Part shown: positions 1-10,922 of the stretch, piece after piece
How positions within the stretch are numbered: position 1 is the stretch's first letter
How the letters are laid out: every line of letters begins with the position of its first letter
Origin: Eleginops maclovinus
Taxonomy: Eukaryota > Chordata > Actinopteri > Perciformes > Eleginopidae
Direction: 5' to 3'
DNA length: 64,000 nucleotides
Assembly (NCBI RefSeq): GCF_036324505.1
Contig: NC_086354.1
Span: 24,914,707 to 24,978,706 of the forward strand
Notes under the pieces: generated by a model
Database searches by the model: none
Seen by the model: only the letters and a program-made list of their open reading frames with translations
Told to the model about the DNA's origin: nothing
Position numbers and translations under genes: made by a program

Positions 1-420
1 TCCTCTCATCGTCCAGTGTGATTTCGATTGCTTTTCCTGGCCTTGCATTATGCCCGTGTGCATTAAATGTTGCTATATATTATTTCCAATAGGTTCAAAT
101 GTCCGTGAATAAACTCCTGAAGGTCTATTGATTGTGGTCCTGCCGTCCTGAGGCAAAGACAGGCTAGATACAGGCTTTATATCTGCAGCCGATCGGAGAC
201 AAGGTTTTTTGCGGGGTTATTGGGTTGAACTCTGGGAAAATGAGGCGCTGGATTCATCCCCCGGTCGCTGCCTTCAGCTGTCACTCAGAGACAGGGGGTT
301 CAGATCAGCTGATGTGAGGAAGAATGTTAAATATTCTATAACCCTCAGCAGACACTGTGGGTAATGCACTCTCCACTGTAGGCTACAGCGTGCTATATTT
401 CTCCTTCACAGAGTGGGGAA
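1..420. other. Unannotated presumed intron DNA
   Basis: No exon with splice sites, RNA gene or clear repeat was recognised. The segment is mixed-composition, non-coding sequence. It is assigned to kcnq3 intron 1 only by inference from gene order. Confidence 0.4.
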
Positions 421-520
421 AGAGTTTCAAAACCCAGACTTGACTCAGCACTTTAGCACTTCTGTTCCCCTGGTCTGAAAGCCAGCGTTCTTTCGGAGTC
501 AGCTGATGTCTAGAACACCA

Positions 521-809
521 TTAATCCAGCATGGAGGTAAAACAGGAAGAAATGGGGACGACTTAACGCACATTTCAGCCTGAATATCTCCAACAAATGC
601 TTCCAAAACCCCAGCTGTGACACTATTTTTATTCACCCTTATGTTAACTCCTGTCCATGCAGGAATGAGTCCCAAAACCCTAGTCAGCCTGATCTGGAAG
701 TCAATGGTTTTCTGAATGTGTTTTTGGTTGGTTGTGAAGTCATGTGACCGTGCTGTAGTTCCTTTATAGCCCGACATTAGCTTCTTACTTCTGAAATCAT
801 AAAGAGGTG
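521..809 (+). repeat. Interspersed repeat carrying one 72-bp core unit, copy A, left part
   Basis: This stretch matches the reverse complement of about 12541-12868 and, at its right end, the unit of the arrays at 3473-3985 and 38917-40634. It contains a single copy of the core (roughly 733-777, including tcatgtgaccgtgctgtag) followed by the block cttcttacttctgaaatcat that ends the unit in other copies. The repeat is interrupted at 810 by another element and resumes at 1675. No family name is assigned; similarity was judged by eye. Confidence 0.7.
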
Positions 810-1674
810 TTCAAGGTCCCCTTTTATGCTTCTCCGGTTCGAACCCGTCCTCTCTGTTATGAAGCTTTCTCTGTAACCGGTCTGCAGAGTCACAAACCCT
901 CAGAGTACACCCTGTAGCGAGTACAGCTCTAAAGCGGAACAGACGTGTCCATGCTGCCCTCGAACGCCTCGTTGGAGATTTTTCTTTTTCCATTTTTTTC
1001 TTCCGGGGGCTTTTGACGTCACTAAATCCGACCAATCGGCAAGTTGGCACGCCCATAGCTATAGACCAACAGGCACACCCTCTGCCAGCCGACCATCTAC
1101 TGTTGCAAGGCTGACATGTCAAGGAAGTACAGTGCCCTGAAATGTGAGGGGACATGTCATCTGTTTGCCTCACCGAAGGCAGAACCCTGAAGAAGTCAGT
1201 GGTTGAAATGTATTTTAGCTGTGTTCCTTCAACGGTTCGAGGTACTGTACTGTGTGCCCGGCATTTCACGGACCACAGCTTCAGAAACCTTGCACAGGTT
1301 GATGTCGATATGCAAAGCGTGCAGTATTGAAGGACGAGCCTGCTCCAACTCTGTTTCAGTTCTAACATCTGAAATGTAAGAGCAACACAAAATCAAAACG
1401 TTCCACTGTGAAACCGCCGGCTCCAGTCCCTACTGGGACGGTGGATCAGGTCCATCACGTGGTCCGTGTCATTTTCAAACATACATAACATATGTGGGAA
1501 AGCTCTCTGTTAGACAGGGGCGGAGCCTCTCTGGTTGTTGACCAATCAGAACAGAGGGAGCGAGCGAGCGAAAACCAATGTGATTTTGGAACATTGAACA
1601 ATGTAAATCTATTCTAGTTCTCCTCAACAATGGAATTATGATCTGGAAAAACTGCCACAATATGGAACCTTTAA
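810..1674 (+). mobile_element. Non-autonomous TTAA-type DNA transposon with THAP remnant (Kolobok-like?)
   Basis: The element sits between ttca (810-813) and ttaa (1671-1674) and interrupts another repeat. The unoccupied site survives at 12537-12540, where the same flanks read through a single TTAA. Termini resemble each other in inverted orientation (aaggtccc at left, ggaacctt at right). The inside holds a broken THAP-type zinc-finger reading frame. A TTAA target plus a THAP domain fits Kolobok; a P-like or piggyBac-like origin is not excluded. Confidence 0.6.
1116..1330 (+). pseudogene. THAP zinc-finger remnant (transposase N-terminus)
   Basis: An ATG at 1116 opens 24 codons containing a Cys-X3-Cys pair and the block HLFASPK, then a TGA. 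After a frame change the sequence encodes VLCARHFTDHSFRNL, matching the Cys-X2-His-Phe block of THAP domains, and then stops at an in-frame TGA. Spacing and order (Cys, Cys, then Cys-His) follow the C2CH THAP layout. The frame break and stops make it non-functional. An antisense frame of 185 codons overlaps it and is treated as chance. Confidence 0.6.
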
Positions 1675-1838
1675 TATGTGGAGATCATCCTGCTGAACTA
1701 AACAGAAACGTTTGTTTGACAAAGAGATTATTTTCTGCAAAAATCCAAAATCCAATGGTCAGTGAGATGCTGCCTTCAGGGTCCAACATAGAAACACGAC
1801 ATCACAGCACTAATATTGTCTTTGTTTCCTGAAGGCAA
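1675..1838 (+). repeat. Interspersed repeat, copy A, right part
   Basis: This continues the copy interrupted at 810. The sequence tatgtggagatcatcctgct and the downstream block around gatgctgccttcagggtcca match 4012-4160, 40655-40780 and the reverse complement of 12425-12536. It was part of one repeat before the nested insertion. Confidence 0.7.
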
Positions 1839-2237
1839 TGCAATCATCTGTTTCCTGCATCAGTGGAGCGATCTGCTGCCCCGAGCTCGGGCTGTCAGGA
1901 CAAACCACCACCGTTCCTGCTCTCATTAAAAAAACAACTAAATGCCTATTCATCACGACCCCCCCTACATTCAGCCTGAGAGAGAAGACATTACAGATTG
2001 AGTCCTGGAGGTGTGAGGATCTGAGCAGCAGGCAGCAGATGTCTAACAACATGTGAAGCTAAAACACGGCCTCGGGTTAAACCGGGACAGCACGGTATCA
2101 GCAGCATGAGGAGATGCATCACACCGTTACATCTTCAGGAAGACTCAACTGAGCGGCTACAAAACATTACACTGATATATAATTCACATTGTAATCATAT
2201 AAAAGTGAGGAAAGCAACACATCTTCATTGAAGGTGC
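1839..2237. other. Unannotated presumed intron DNA
   Basis: No coding exon, RNA gene or recognisable repeat was seen. Short open frames here lack homology, splice context or codon bias. Confidence 0.4.
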
Positions 2238-2238
2238 A

Positions 2239-2328
<90 letters not shown>
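2238..2328 (+). repeat. (CA)n microsatellite
   Basis: An uninterrupted run of about 45 CA dinucleotides. The Cys-Val open frame on the other strand is a product of the repeat. Confidence 0.97.
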
Positions 2329-2329
<1 letters not shown>

Positions 2330-3045
2330 AGTCTGTGTGATTGAAGAGCAGAAAGCTGGAAATCCTTTATATAAAGCCTATTATCTGTCGTGATATTGGT
2401 ATTGATGCTTTCACTGCACCCTGTGATGACCATCGATCTGCCGACACACAGAGGAACTCATCAGGTACACAGGTAACGCTTCCTGCTTCAAACAGGGTTT
2501 CCCGGGCTGAGGTGCAGGGGCTCCATGCAATCCAGCAGCTGGTTTAAATTGATCACACACCAAAATCACTGCAATTTTACAAAAACATCCTGGCAGTTTT
2601 GTTGGTTTTGCCATTAGACATTTTGCAATTACAAAAAAATGTAATCTTTACCAAAGATTATAAATACAGCATTAGTAAAAGTAATCCTTAATAATCCATA
2701 TCTTTCTTCTAGTTTATTTTTCTAATTATTATATATTTTTTGTTCTATTCTATTAAATATTTTTATTGCACATTTTTTACTTTTATTCCTTATTTTTATT
2801 TACATGTTTTTATTAGATTTTTTTCCTAGCACATATAACCTTTACTTCCTATGTTTATGTAAATATTCCCATTCCTTTATTGCTTTTTATTCTACACGGG
2901 ACAGCTGTCATGAGGCTCTGATTCTATCTTTGCTTCAAATATAAATGTAATCTCCTCTTTTTCCTCCTCCATCCGCCTGCACAAATGTATTTCCTTCCAG
3001 AAGATTTCTCAGCAGAGAGGAGACTCCCTCACACACTGCCCTCAC

Positions 3046-3046
<1 letters not shown>
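2329..3046. other. Unannotated, partly AT-rich DNA
   Basis: From about 2620 to 2890 the sequence is strongly AT-rich with T runs. No exon, RNA gene or named repeat was recognised. Confidence 0.4.

Positions 3047-3082
<36 letters not shown>
3047..3082 (+). repeat. (CA)n microsatellite
   Basis: An uninterrupted CA run of 18 dinucleotides. Confidence 0.95.
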
Positions 3083-3085
<3 letters not shown>

Positions 3086-3472
3086 CGCAGCTCGGAGAGT
3101 GTGATATATGCTGTGTGGTTATCATGGGAAATAAACTGTTAAAAGCGTCGGGAAATATCTTCCTCAGTCTGGAGTCATAAATCTGAGAGACGGTCTCCTC
3201 ACGGCGGGAACACTCAGCTTTATTTATAATATTAATCATAATGTTAATATTGCTTTTTATTTATAGACATTCTTTATGTGAGATAACACTCACTGAGAAA
3301 CCACGGTGAAAACCAGCTCAGACTGTTGATCTTTTACTGTTGTCTGATTTGTATCGTTGGTCACTTGATAAAAATGCTTGTTAAACCTCAACCCTGGACA
3401 GCACGATAAAGTTATATATATATTTATTTTAAAGACAAACTAAACTTTCAGAATATGTACACAAGAATATAA
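3083..3472. other. Unannotated DNA
   Basis: Nothing recognisable was seen apart from a short TA-rich patch near 3413-3430. Confidence 0.4.
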
Positions 3473-3985
3473 ATTAGCCACCTTTAGCTTAGCGTTGGTG
3501 ACGTGAAGTCATGTGACCGTGCTGTAGTTCCTTTATAGCCCAACATTAGCCTCCTTTAGCTTAGCGGTGGTGACCTGAAGTCATGTGACCGTGCTGTAGT
3601 TCCTTTATAGCCCAACATTAGCATCCTCTAGCTTAGCAGTGGAGACGTGAAGTCATGTGACCGTGCTGTAGTTCCTTTATAGCCCAACATTAGCCTCCTT
3701 TAGCTTAGCAGTGGAGACGTGAAGTCATGTGACCGTGCTGTAGTTCCTTTATAGCCCAACATTAGCCTCCTTTAGCTTAGCGGTGGAGACGTGAAGTCAT
3801 GTGACCGTGCTGTAGTTCCTTTATAGCCCAACATTAGCCTCCTTTAGCTTAGCGGTGGAGACGTGAAGTCATGTGACCGTGCTGTAGTTCCTTTATAGTC
3901 CAACATTAGCCTCCTTTAGCTTAGCAGTGGAGACGTGAAGTCATGTGACCGTGCTGTAGTTCCTTTATAGTCCAACGTTAGCTTC
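3473..3985 (+). repeat. 72-bp minisatellite, about 7 copies
   Basis: Tandem units of 72 bp containing agtcatgtgaccgtgctgta and cctttagcttagc. The unit is the same as in the large array at 38917-40634 and the single-copy cores at about 733-777 and, inverted, 12557-12640. The array is continuous at its right with the unique tail of the interspersed repeat, so the expansion happened inside a copy of that repeat. Confidence 0.93.
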
Positions 3986-4220
3986 TTACTTCAGAAATCA
4001 TTAAGTGGTGTGAATATGTGGAGATTGTCCTGCTGAACTAAATGTGTAAGTATCCTTAACATTGAGATTATTTTCTGCAACAATCCAAAAAGCCAATGGA
4101 AATATCCCATTGGCTTTTTGTGGAGGGAACCAGGAAAATGATGCCTTCAGGGTCTTCTACAGAAATACAACATCCCTGCCCCACTATATACACACACAAT
4201 ACTCTGGGCTTGTTTCCAGG
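3986..4220 (+). repeat. Interspersed repeat tail, copy B
   Basis: Contains tatgtggagattgtcctgct and gatgccttcagggtcttcta, matching the tail of copies A, C and D. A local inverted repeat (ccaatgga near 4093 and the following cccattgg) is present inside. Confidence 0.65.
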
Positions 4221-5674
4221 GCTAAAAGTTTCCTCTTGAATGACATCCATTCTCTGTCCTTCAGTCTGAACACAGAGCTTATTGTACTTTAGCAAACACC
4301 TGAAATGTCGATTGTTAAAATAAAACTGTGTAAATGTACGCTTTTAAAAAAGGGACAACAGCAGGTAAACACTCCTGTGAGCAGATAAAGACATCTGACT
4401 GGACAAATGGCTTTAAGGCACGTCAGCAAAATGCAGATACTTCCTGTGTGTCGATAAACCCTGATCAATGCTCTGCAGAAGAAAAGCGCTGCTGACGACG
4501 TTTTATTTACTAAAGTTGAGATCTGCAGCCGGTGTTGGATAGCAGTCAGCGGAGAAGGGATGTATTACTGATCTGTTCATATTTAAGGGTTAGAAGTAGG
4601 AAGGTGGACATGTTGGAATTGGTTTAGGATGCAAGATACTGTAAAGACTTGGATCCACTACACTGTCATGACACTCAAAATACTGAAGTTTGCATCAACA
4701 CTTCAGCCAGCTTTAACAGAGAATGCATGATGTAAATCTGCTTTAACCAGGAAACACCTATGACGAGATGTTCCTACTATGAGAATGAAGTCTGATAACA
4801 TCTGAAAAACATCCATACCAGATCAAATAAGTAAAAAAGAACCAAAGGGCTGAGAGGGAACATGCAGGAGGAAACGGTCTCTGTTATTATTCATAGAAGA
4901 GCAGTCATTTTAATCCCATATTTTCATCTCTGTTCTCATTTAATCTCCTCTTATTATTACCCCACAAGACCTTTCTTCTCCTTCTTTAACCTGAAGAACA
5001 TCCCGTTCCTCGTTTCACTGATTCCTTCCCCGGAGGAAACGGGAACACAGTGTTTACATTCTGAGACTTCAAGGTACTCTCCTCATCGTGGGAATATTCA
5101 GCTCCACTTCTGAATAATATGTCACCTTATCTTCCAGTTAGATATATGGTTGCCGATGGGTGCAAACGAGCCCTAAACATTTCTATTAGGAAAACAATCT
5201 GCGGCTCCAGAATATAAAAACACATGCAAATGAAGAACACACCTTATGTGAGCTAGCTTACAGCTGATCCCCAATAATAACAAAACACATCATGTGATCA
5301 CATCCTTAAATGAAACTGATAAAACATTTTAGGTCCAGTGGCATCATTCGTGTTTGCTAGTGTCACTCAAACAAGCAGGCTGGCGAGGAGGCGGGGCTTA
5401 TCCATGTGTAGGTACCATGCACAAATGAACTTGATTAAAGTGTCCGCAAGATAAACACCTTTAGAAGGCCTGTGTTCTGAATGCAGATTGGATCGATCAG
5501 GCTAAGCTAACGTTGTAGCTGCTCCGCTCACACTCAAAACAACTTCACATAGACATAAATAAAGCAGTGACTTCATGGTGCATCATTACTGGTATGATTC
5601 TGAATGCAGGATTCTACCTGTAACAGAGTATATGTACACTGTAGTACTGCACATTTTACTTTGATACAAGATTA
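4221..5674. other. Unannotated presumed intron DNA upstream of the Gypsy insertion
   Basis: No exon or RNA gene recognised over about 1.45 kb. Several short open frames (for example 4862-5113) lack homology or splice context. Confidence 0.4.
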
Positions 5675-5679
5675 GTGTA

Positions 5680-5866
5680 TGTAATGTAATGATGGTATGA
5701 ACGTTATCAGTTATATTACGCGGTGACGTAGTTCCGGTCTCCGCTGTACAGTTGAACAAGTTATAGAGACACGCGTGAGTTAGCTCCGCAATGCAGTTTG
5801 TAATGTGTTAATCCAAAGCCCTAATAAACTACACGATAAGTGACACAGTGTGTGCGTATCGTGACA
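5680..5866 (+). repeat. 5' LTR of the Gypsy element
   Basis: A 187-bp terminal repeat starting TGTAATGTAATG and ending CGTGACA, identical to 10329-10515. It contains AATAAA at 5823-5828, a plausible polyadenylation signal for the R/U5 region. A TATA-like promoter box is not obvious. Confidence 0.97.
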
Positions 5867-5879
5867 TGGTGTCAGAAGT
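5867..5879 (+). promoter_or_regulatory. Primer-binding site, probably tRNA-Leu
   Basis: TGGTGTCAGAAGT follows the LTR without a gap. It is complementary to the 3' end of vertebrate tRNA-Leu(CAA) including CCA, as I recall that tRNA, over about 13 bases. This would prime minus-strand DNA synthesis. The tRNA identity is from memory and should be aligned. Confidence 0.75.
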
Positions 5880-5906
5880 TACGGCCTGAACGCCGAAAGA
5901 ACTAAG

Positions 5907-8900
5907 ATGGCCAAGTTTGGACCGCCAGAACAGTTTGACTTTACCCGGCCAGGGGAATGGCCAGTGTGGAGGCGCCGATTCGACAGGTTTCGAGCGGCTT
6001 CCAAGCTCAACAAAGAGAACTGTGAGGTACAAGTCAACGCTCTTCTGTATTCGATGGGGAAAGAAGCAGAGCCAATTTATGAATCGTTTGTGTATACGGA
6101 GGACGACGAAAGTGATAACCCAGAACTTGACTACGATATAGTTATAGCTAGGTTTAATGATCACTTCGTGCCTAAGCGCAACGTGATACATGAGCGAGCA
6201 TGCTTCCACAAGCGTGTGCAGAGGGCTGGAGAAATGGTGGAATCTTTCGTGAGGAGCCTTTATGAGCTAGCCCAATACTGTGAATTCGGCATAACAAAGG
6301 ATGAACAAATTAGAGACCGACTCGTCATTGGCATCCTAGATAGCGAGGTCTCACAAAAGTTGCAACTTGAGGCGGATCTTACGCTGGAGAGGGCTATCCA
6401 GCTAGCCCGACAGAGCGAGCAGATCAAGAAGCAGAGCGAGGAGCGGGCAGAGTGCTCAGTGAATGCTGTGGGACAAAGGGGACAGGCAGGCTGGAAACGC
6501 GGCAAGGGCAGGTGGCAGCGAGATGGACGAAACGGTCCCAAACGAGAGGAGTACAGCAAACAAAATGGATGCTGCTCACGGTGTGGCAGGACACACGCAC
6601 GTGAAGAACGTTGCCCCGCACACGACAAGGAATGCCGGGGATGCGGTAAGCTAGGACACTTTGAACTGGTGTGCAAAAGCAAAATGACAAAACAATTAAT
6701 GGCTGTGACACACGAATTTGACGATGATGATGATCAAGCTTTCTTTATCGGTGCAGTGACAAATCAGGCCCATACAGTAGTTGAGCAGCCAGATTTCAGT
6801 GATGATTGGCGTGTCACACTTCCCATCAACAATAGTCTAGTTGACTTTAAAATTGACACGGGGGCAGACATTACTGTAATGACTGTGAAAACGTACAACA
6901 AAATGCCAAACAAGCCCCAATTAGCTAAGACTACAGTCAGTGCCACAAGCCCAGGCGGGGAAGTAAAGTGCATAGGCAGATTCCTGGCCACATGCCGGCA
7001 CAAGGGCCAAAAGTATGCCTTCTGGATAACGGTAATCAAAGGACAGTTTGCACAGAACCTACTGGGGGGAGGAGTGGCAAAATCCATGGGCCTTGTGAAA
7101 CGGCTGAATGCAGTGTGCACCGTGACGGACGACCTATTCGGAGAAATAGGACTCCTACAGTGCGACCCTGTCAAAATCGAGCTGAAACCAGGCGTGGAGC
7201 CCTATGTCGCCACAACGCCGCGCCGGGTGCCGTTTCCCCTCCTGCCAAAGGTCGAAAAGGAGCTGGGGCGCATGTTGGAGATGGGCATAATCGAGCATGT
7301 CACAGGGCCCACCGACTGGTGCGCACCCATGGTGCCTGCGGAAAAAAAGAATAAAGACCAGGTCAGAGTGTGCGTGGACCTCAAGAGGCTCAACAAGGCT
7401 GTCAAGCGAGAACGGTATGTTTTGCCCACACTGGAGGACATTGCTCCCAAGCTAGCGGGGGCAAAGGTGTTCTCCACGCTAGATGCCTCTAGTGGCTTCT
7501 GGCAAATTCCCCTGGACCCCGACAGCCAAAAACTGACCACCTTCATCACACCCATGGGCAGGTTCTGTTTCAGGCGGCTCCCATTCGGGATCTCTTCAGC
7601 CCCTGAGATTTTCCAGAGACTGATGACCGACCTGCTCAGGGGCCATGAGGGAGTCGTGGTCGTGATGGACGACATACTCGTCTACGGTGCGGACGAGGAG
7701 GAGCACAACAGGCGGCTGAACACAGTCCTCCAGACCATCAGGCGGTCTGGACTGAAACTGAACAAAGCAAAGTGCCGGTTCAACAAGTCGGAGACCGGCT
7801 ACTTCGGACACATAATCAGCGCAGAGGGCATGAAAGTAGACAAAAGCAAAGTGAGTGCAATCACTGAGATGCCCAGCCCAAACAACGTGGGAGAGCTGCG
7901 CCAGGTCCTGGGCATGATCAACTACCTGGGGAGGTTCCTGCCAGGCCTCTCAACCGCGCTACACCCAGTCACTGACCTGCTCAAGAAGGACAGTGCGTGG
8001 GCATGGGGTGACCTCCAAGAGAGAGCGCTGCAGAAAGCCAAAGACATGCTCTCGTCAGCCCCAGCACTGGCCTACTACGACTCCAACCGCCGCACCATCG
8101 TCAGCGCGGACGCCAGCAGCTACGGCCTGGGCGCCACACTACTCCAGGAGCACAGCGGTGAGTTGAAACCTGTTGCATTCTGCTCACGCACTCTTACAGA
8201 AACCGAGAAACGCTACTCCCAAATAGAAAAGGAGTGCTTGGCAGCGGTCTGGTCATGCGAACGCTTTGTACGTTATGTACAGGGGCTAGACAGTTTTTGC
8301 CTCCAGACAGACCACAAGCCGCTAGTCCCATTGATAAATGCATGTGACCTGGACAAAGCACCCGTGCGGTGCCAGAGACTGTTGATGCGCCTGATGCGGT
8401 TCAATGCGACAGCTGTCCATGTTCCAGGAAAGCAGCTGATCGTGGCAGATGCGCTGTCCAGGAGCCCTCTGACTCAGGAGGCCGAGTCAGAGACGGAGCG
8501 CCACGTCGAGGCGTACGTCGATGCAGTGGTGACAAACAAGCCGATGTCACCAGAGAAGTTGGAGGAGATAAGAGGAGCAACGCGGATGGATCCAGACCTT
8601 CAGGCGGTCATCTCCAGTGTGCGAAACGGCTGGCGTAAGAGACACAACTTTTCCTCCTTCTCTGCACTCTATTCTGCCAGGCATCACCTCTCTGAAGCGG
8701 GGGGACTAGTTCTGTACGACGACAGAATTGTGATTCCAAAAGGACTGAGAGCAGACATTCTGAAAAGAATCCATACAGGTCACCAAGGACTGACGAAGTG
8801 CCGTGAGAGAGCCAGGCTCTCTGTCTGGTGGCCTGGCATCGGAGGCGACATCAAAACAACCGTGACGCAGTGCAAGTTCTGCATAGAGCACAAGCCCAAG

Positions 8901-9914
8901 CAGAGGCGTGAGCCTCTCATCACTACGGCCCTGCCAGAGGGGCCTTGGCAGAGGATCGCTGCTGACTTATGCGAGCTGGAAGGGAAGCATTATCTAGTAG
9001 TCGTGGACTACTATTCCAGGTATGTCGAAATGGTACACTTACCTTCTACATCAAGCCAGCAGGTCATCACGCGCCTCAAAGCCATCTTCAGCCGATGGGG
9101 TGTACCTCTCGAACTAGTCAGCGACAATGGTCTGCAGTTCACGTCAGCTGAATTCACTGACTTTTGCAAAGAGTACGGGTTCACGCGCACAACCTCGAGC
9201 CCCCACTACCCCCAGGCCAACGGGGCAGCCGAGAGAGCAGTCCAGACTGCTAAAAGACTGCTGAAACAACCAGACCCGTACCTTGCCCTGATGAGCTATC
9301 TGGCCACACCCATTGCTGCAACGGGGGCCAGTCCGGCTCAACTGATGCTGGGACGACAGATTCGCACCACAGTCCCCACATTGGAGCAAAACTTGCAAAT
9401 GACTCCAATAAGCCCTGAACAAGTAAGAACAAATGACTCTAAAGCCAAGAGATCTTACGAGTACTTCTACAACCGCCGACACTCCACCCTCCATCTCCCA
9501 GAGCTGCCAACAGGTCAGGCAGTGCGTGTCAAGCTGGACACAGACAAGGGGTGGAAGACCCCTGCGCAGGTGTTGGGGAAAGCGGAACAACCCAGATCCT
9601 ACATGGTCAAGATGGACAACGGCACAGTGTTGCGGCGTAACAGGAGACACCTCCAGGCTGTTCCTGAGACCACCGGGCCTGCTGAGACCACCGGGCCTGC
9701 AGAACCACAACTACAGCCCGAGACCAGCCCAGCACGTCCCGTCAGCAGTCCACTTCCTGTGATGGTCACCAGGGGCCACACAGCATCACCGGGGCCTACA
9801 CCAGAGACTACACAGGGAACACCGGCACGGCCTACTCTGTCCAGTGGCACAGCCAGACTGACCTCCAGGGGCCGTGAAATCAGACCACCTCTCCGGTTCA
9901 GACTCAATGAGTGA
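5907..9914 (+). CDS. Gypsy gag-pol polyprotein (1335 aa, intact)
   Basis: A single frame encodes the retrotransposition machinery. Gag occupies about residues 1-260 and ends in two zinc knuckles: C223/C226/H230/C236, slightly irregular, and the canonical C243-X2-C246-X4-H251-X4-C256. The aspartic protease active site is D317-T-G-A. Reverse transcriptase spans about 440-620 with catalytic D526 and the VMDD box at D588-D589. RNase H has D735, the EKE block at 774-776, and D802. The integrase zinc site is H956/H959/C989/C992 and the DDE triad D1020, D1073, E1109 has exact DD35E spacing. The ATG at 5907 is 40 bases past the LTR and precedes all domains. There is no frameshift between gag and pol, no chromodomain and no envelope. 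Near the C-terminus an 18-bp tandem duplication (9666-9701) repeats ETTGPA. The proteins resemble the K02A2.6-like pol family common in fish annotations. Confidence 0.96.
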   Translation: MAKFGPPEQFDFTRPGEWPVWRRRFDRFRAASKLNKENCEVQVNALLYSMGKEAEPIYESFVYTEDDESDNPELDYDIVIARFNDHFVPKRNVIHERACFHKRVQRAGEMVESFVRSLYELAQYCEFGITKDEQIRDRLVIGILDSEVSQKLQLEADLTLERAIQLARQSEQIKKQSEERAECSVNAVGQRGQAGWKRGKGRWQRDGRNGPKREEYSKQNGCCSRCGRTHAREERCPAHDKECRGCGKLGHFELVCKSKMTKQLMAVTHEFDDDDDQAFFIGAVTNQAHTVVEQPDFSDDWRVTLPINNSLVDFKIDTGADITVMTVKTYNKMPNKPQLAKTTVSATSPGGEVKCIGRFLATCRHKGQKYAFWITVIKGQFAQNLLGGGVAKSMGLVKRLNAVCTVTDDLFGEIGLLQCDPVKIELKPGVEPYVATTPRRVPFPLLPKVEKELGRMLEMGIIEHVTGPTDWCAPMVPAEKKNKDQVRVCVDLKRLNKAVKRERYVLPTLEDIAPKLAGAKVFSTLDASSGFWQIPLDPDSQKLTTFITPMGRFCFRRLPFGISSAPEIFQRLMTDLLRGHEGVVVVMDDILVYGADEEEHNRRLNTVLQTIRRSGLKLNKAKCRFNKSETGYFGHIISAEGMKVDKSKVSAITEMPSPNNVGELRQVLGMINYLGRFLPGLSTALHPVTDLLKKDSAWAWGDLQERALQKAKDMLSSAPALAYYDSNRRTIVSADASSYGLGATLLQEHSGELKPVAFCSRTLTETEKRYSQIEKECLAAVWSCERFVRYVQGLDSFCLQTDHKPLVPLINACDLDKAPVRCQRLLMRLMRFNATAVHVPGKQLIVADALSRSPLTQEAESETERHVEAYVDAVVTNKPMSPEKLEEIRGATRMDPDLQAVISSVRNGWRKRHNFSSFSALYSARHHLSEAGGLVLYDDRIVIPKGLRADILKRIHTGHQGLTKCRERARLSVWWPGIGGDIKTTVTQCKFCIEHKPKQRREPLITTALPEGPWQRIAADLCELEGKHYLVVVDYYSRYVEMVHLPSTSSQQVITRLKAIFSRWGVPLELVSDNGLQFTSAEFTDFCKEYGFTRTTSSPHYPQANGAAERAVQTAKRLLKQPDPYLALMSYLATPIAATGASPAQLMLGRQIRTTVPTLEQNLQMTPISPEQVRTNDSKAKRSYEYFYNRRHSTLHLPELPTGQAVRVKLDTDKGWKTPAQVLGKAEQPRSYMVKMDNGTVLRRNRRHLQAVPETTGPAETTGPAEPQLQPETSPARPVSSPLPVMVTRGHTASPGPTPETTQGTPARPTLSSGTARLTSRGREIRPPLRFRLNE

Positions 9915-10316
9915 TTTATGACTGCTGACTGCTTTATTGCTAATGCCTAATCTTTTTTTTTTTTCAGGTTTCCCTACTGAAACAGATTTAGTTCAATGGA
10001 CAAAATGTAAAAAAAAAAAAAAAAAAAAAAAAGGAGGAGAAAGAAAGAAATGTTTTCTGCAGTTAATGTTGCTAATGCACTTAAGGGTAATGTTTATATT
10101 AATGTGTTACAAATACTACAGTACAGTAGTATGAATGGGGAATGGGTTCTGGAAAAAAATGAGAAGAAATTGCTCTTGGTAAAAATAGATTTAATTTTGA
10201 TTAAGACTTAATTTACTTACCTGAATCTGCAATTGGAGTAAGTATTGTTTATTTATGTTTTAGGATACTCTGAATGGACTCAGTTCTGGTAAAGGTTACT
10301 TTTAGTTTATTGTCTC
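9915..10316 (+). other. Gypsy 3' untranslated segment
   Basis: About 400 bp between the gag-pol stop and the polypurine tract, with a T run near 9952-9964 and a run of A from about 10009 to 10032. No second gene or envelope frame with signal peptide or membrane segment is visible. The short frame 9937-10134 is driven by the A run and is not supported. Confidence 0.8.
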
Positions 10317-10328
10317 AAAAGGGGGAGA
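10317..10328 (+). promoter_or_regulatory. Polypurine tract
   Basis: AAAAGGGGGAGA abuts the 3' LTR. Position and composition are those of the plus-strand primer of LTR retroelements. Confidence 0.9.
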
Positions 10329-10515
10329 TGTAATGTAATGATGGTATGAACGTTATCAGTTATATTACGCGGTGACGTAGTTCCGGTCTCCGCTGTACAG
10401 TTGAACAAGTTATAGAGACACGCGTGAGTTAGCTCCGCAATGCAGTTTGTAATGTGTTAATCCAAAGCCCTAATAAACTACACGATAAGTGACACAGTGT
10501 GTGCGTATCGTGACA
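10329..10515 (+). repeat. 3' LTR of the Gypsy element
   Basis: Identical over 187 bp to 5680-5866, with AATAAA at 10472-10477. It is followed at once by the target duplication GTGTA (10516-10520). Confidence 0.97.
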
Positions 10516-10520
10516 GTGTA

Positions 10521-10922
10521 CTTCCTCCACCTCTGTCTAGGGCCAGTGGTTGCTTTAATGTCAAGGTTTAAAAAAAAACTAACTTGAAATGTCATCCTTG
10601 TTTGCCTGGGCTACGCACACCGGAGATATAAATATCACTTTGTGTCTCCTGAATTAAATCAAAGCCCACATCTCTGACACAAAGCAGGCTAAACACCGGG
10701 TTAAACTGAAGCAAACATCGCATCAGAATACTAGAAAAACATCAACGTGTCGAGCAGATTTAAAGGAAAAGCTACAGGGTCCTCCAAAAACACAGAGAAA
10801 CTAAGTCCTAATTGCTCCGTGTGTTTGAAGTCTTTCTTTAAAGAGAATATTTAACAGAGATGACGACAGCGCTGCGTCACCTCTGTCCTCACATTAAGGT
10901 TAAATGTCATCTTCACAACGTT
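10521..10922. other. Unannotated DNA
   Basis: No exon, RNA gene or recognisable repeat between the Gypsy element and the 57-bp array. Confidence 0.4.

Larger units (their letters stand above)
5680..10515 (+). mobile_element. Complete Ty3/Gypsy LTR retrotransposon, 4836 bp
   Basis: The element has every structural landmark. Two 187-bp LTRs run TG to CA and are identical base for base. It is flanked by the direct duplication GTGTA at 5675-5679 and 10516-10520. A primer-binding site lies directly after the 5' LTR and a polypurine tract directly before the 3' LTR. One uninterrupted gag-pol frame of 1335 codons carries, in order, gag zinc knuckles, protease, reverse transcriptase, RNase H and integrase. 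The order RT-RNase H-integrase defines Ty3/Gypsy rather than Copia. No envelope frame follows pol. Identical LTRs mean a very recent insertion. It is in the opposite orientation to kcnq3 and lrrc6. Confidence 0.97.

Noticed and set aside
811..1368. 185-codon minus-strand open frame as a gene
   Set aside because: It overlaps the THAP remnant in antisense, shows no domain and has no splice or promoter support.
3473..3985. CRISPR-like array
   Set aside because: Units are head-to-tail with no unique spacers, in a vertebrate genome. All direct-repeat arrays here are minisatellites.
6260..9907. Antisense and out-of-frame ORFs within the Gypsy gag-pol
   Set aside because: They are shadows of the 1335-codon frame and have no conserved motifs.
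9937..10134. Small envelope-like or accessory frame after gag-pol
   Set aside because: It runs through a poly-A tract, with no signal peptide and no cleavage site. The element is best described as lacking an envelope.
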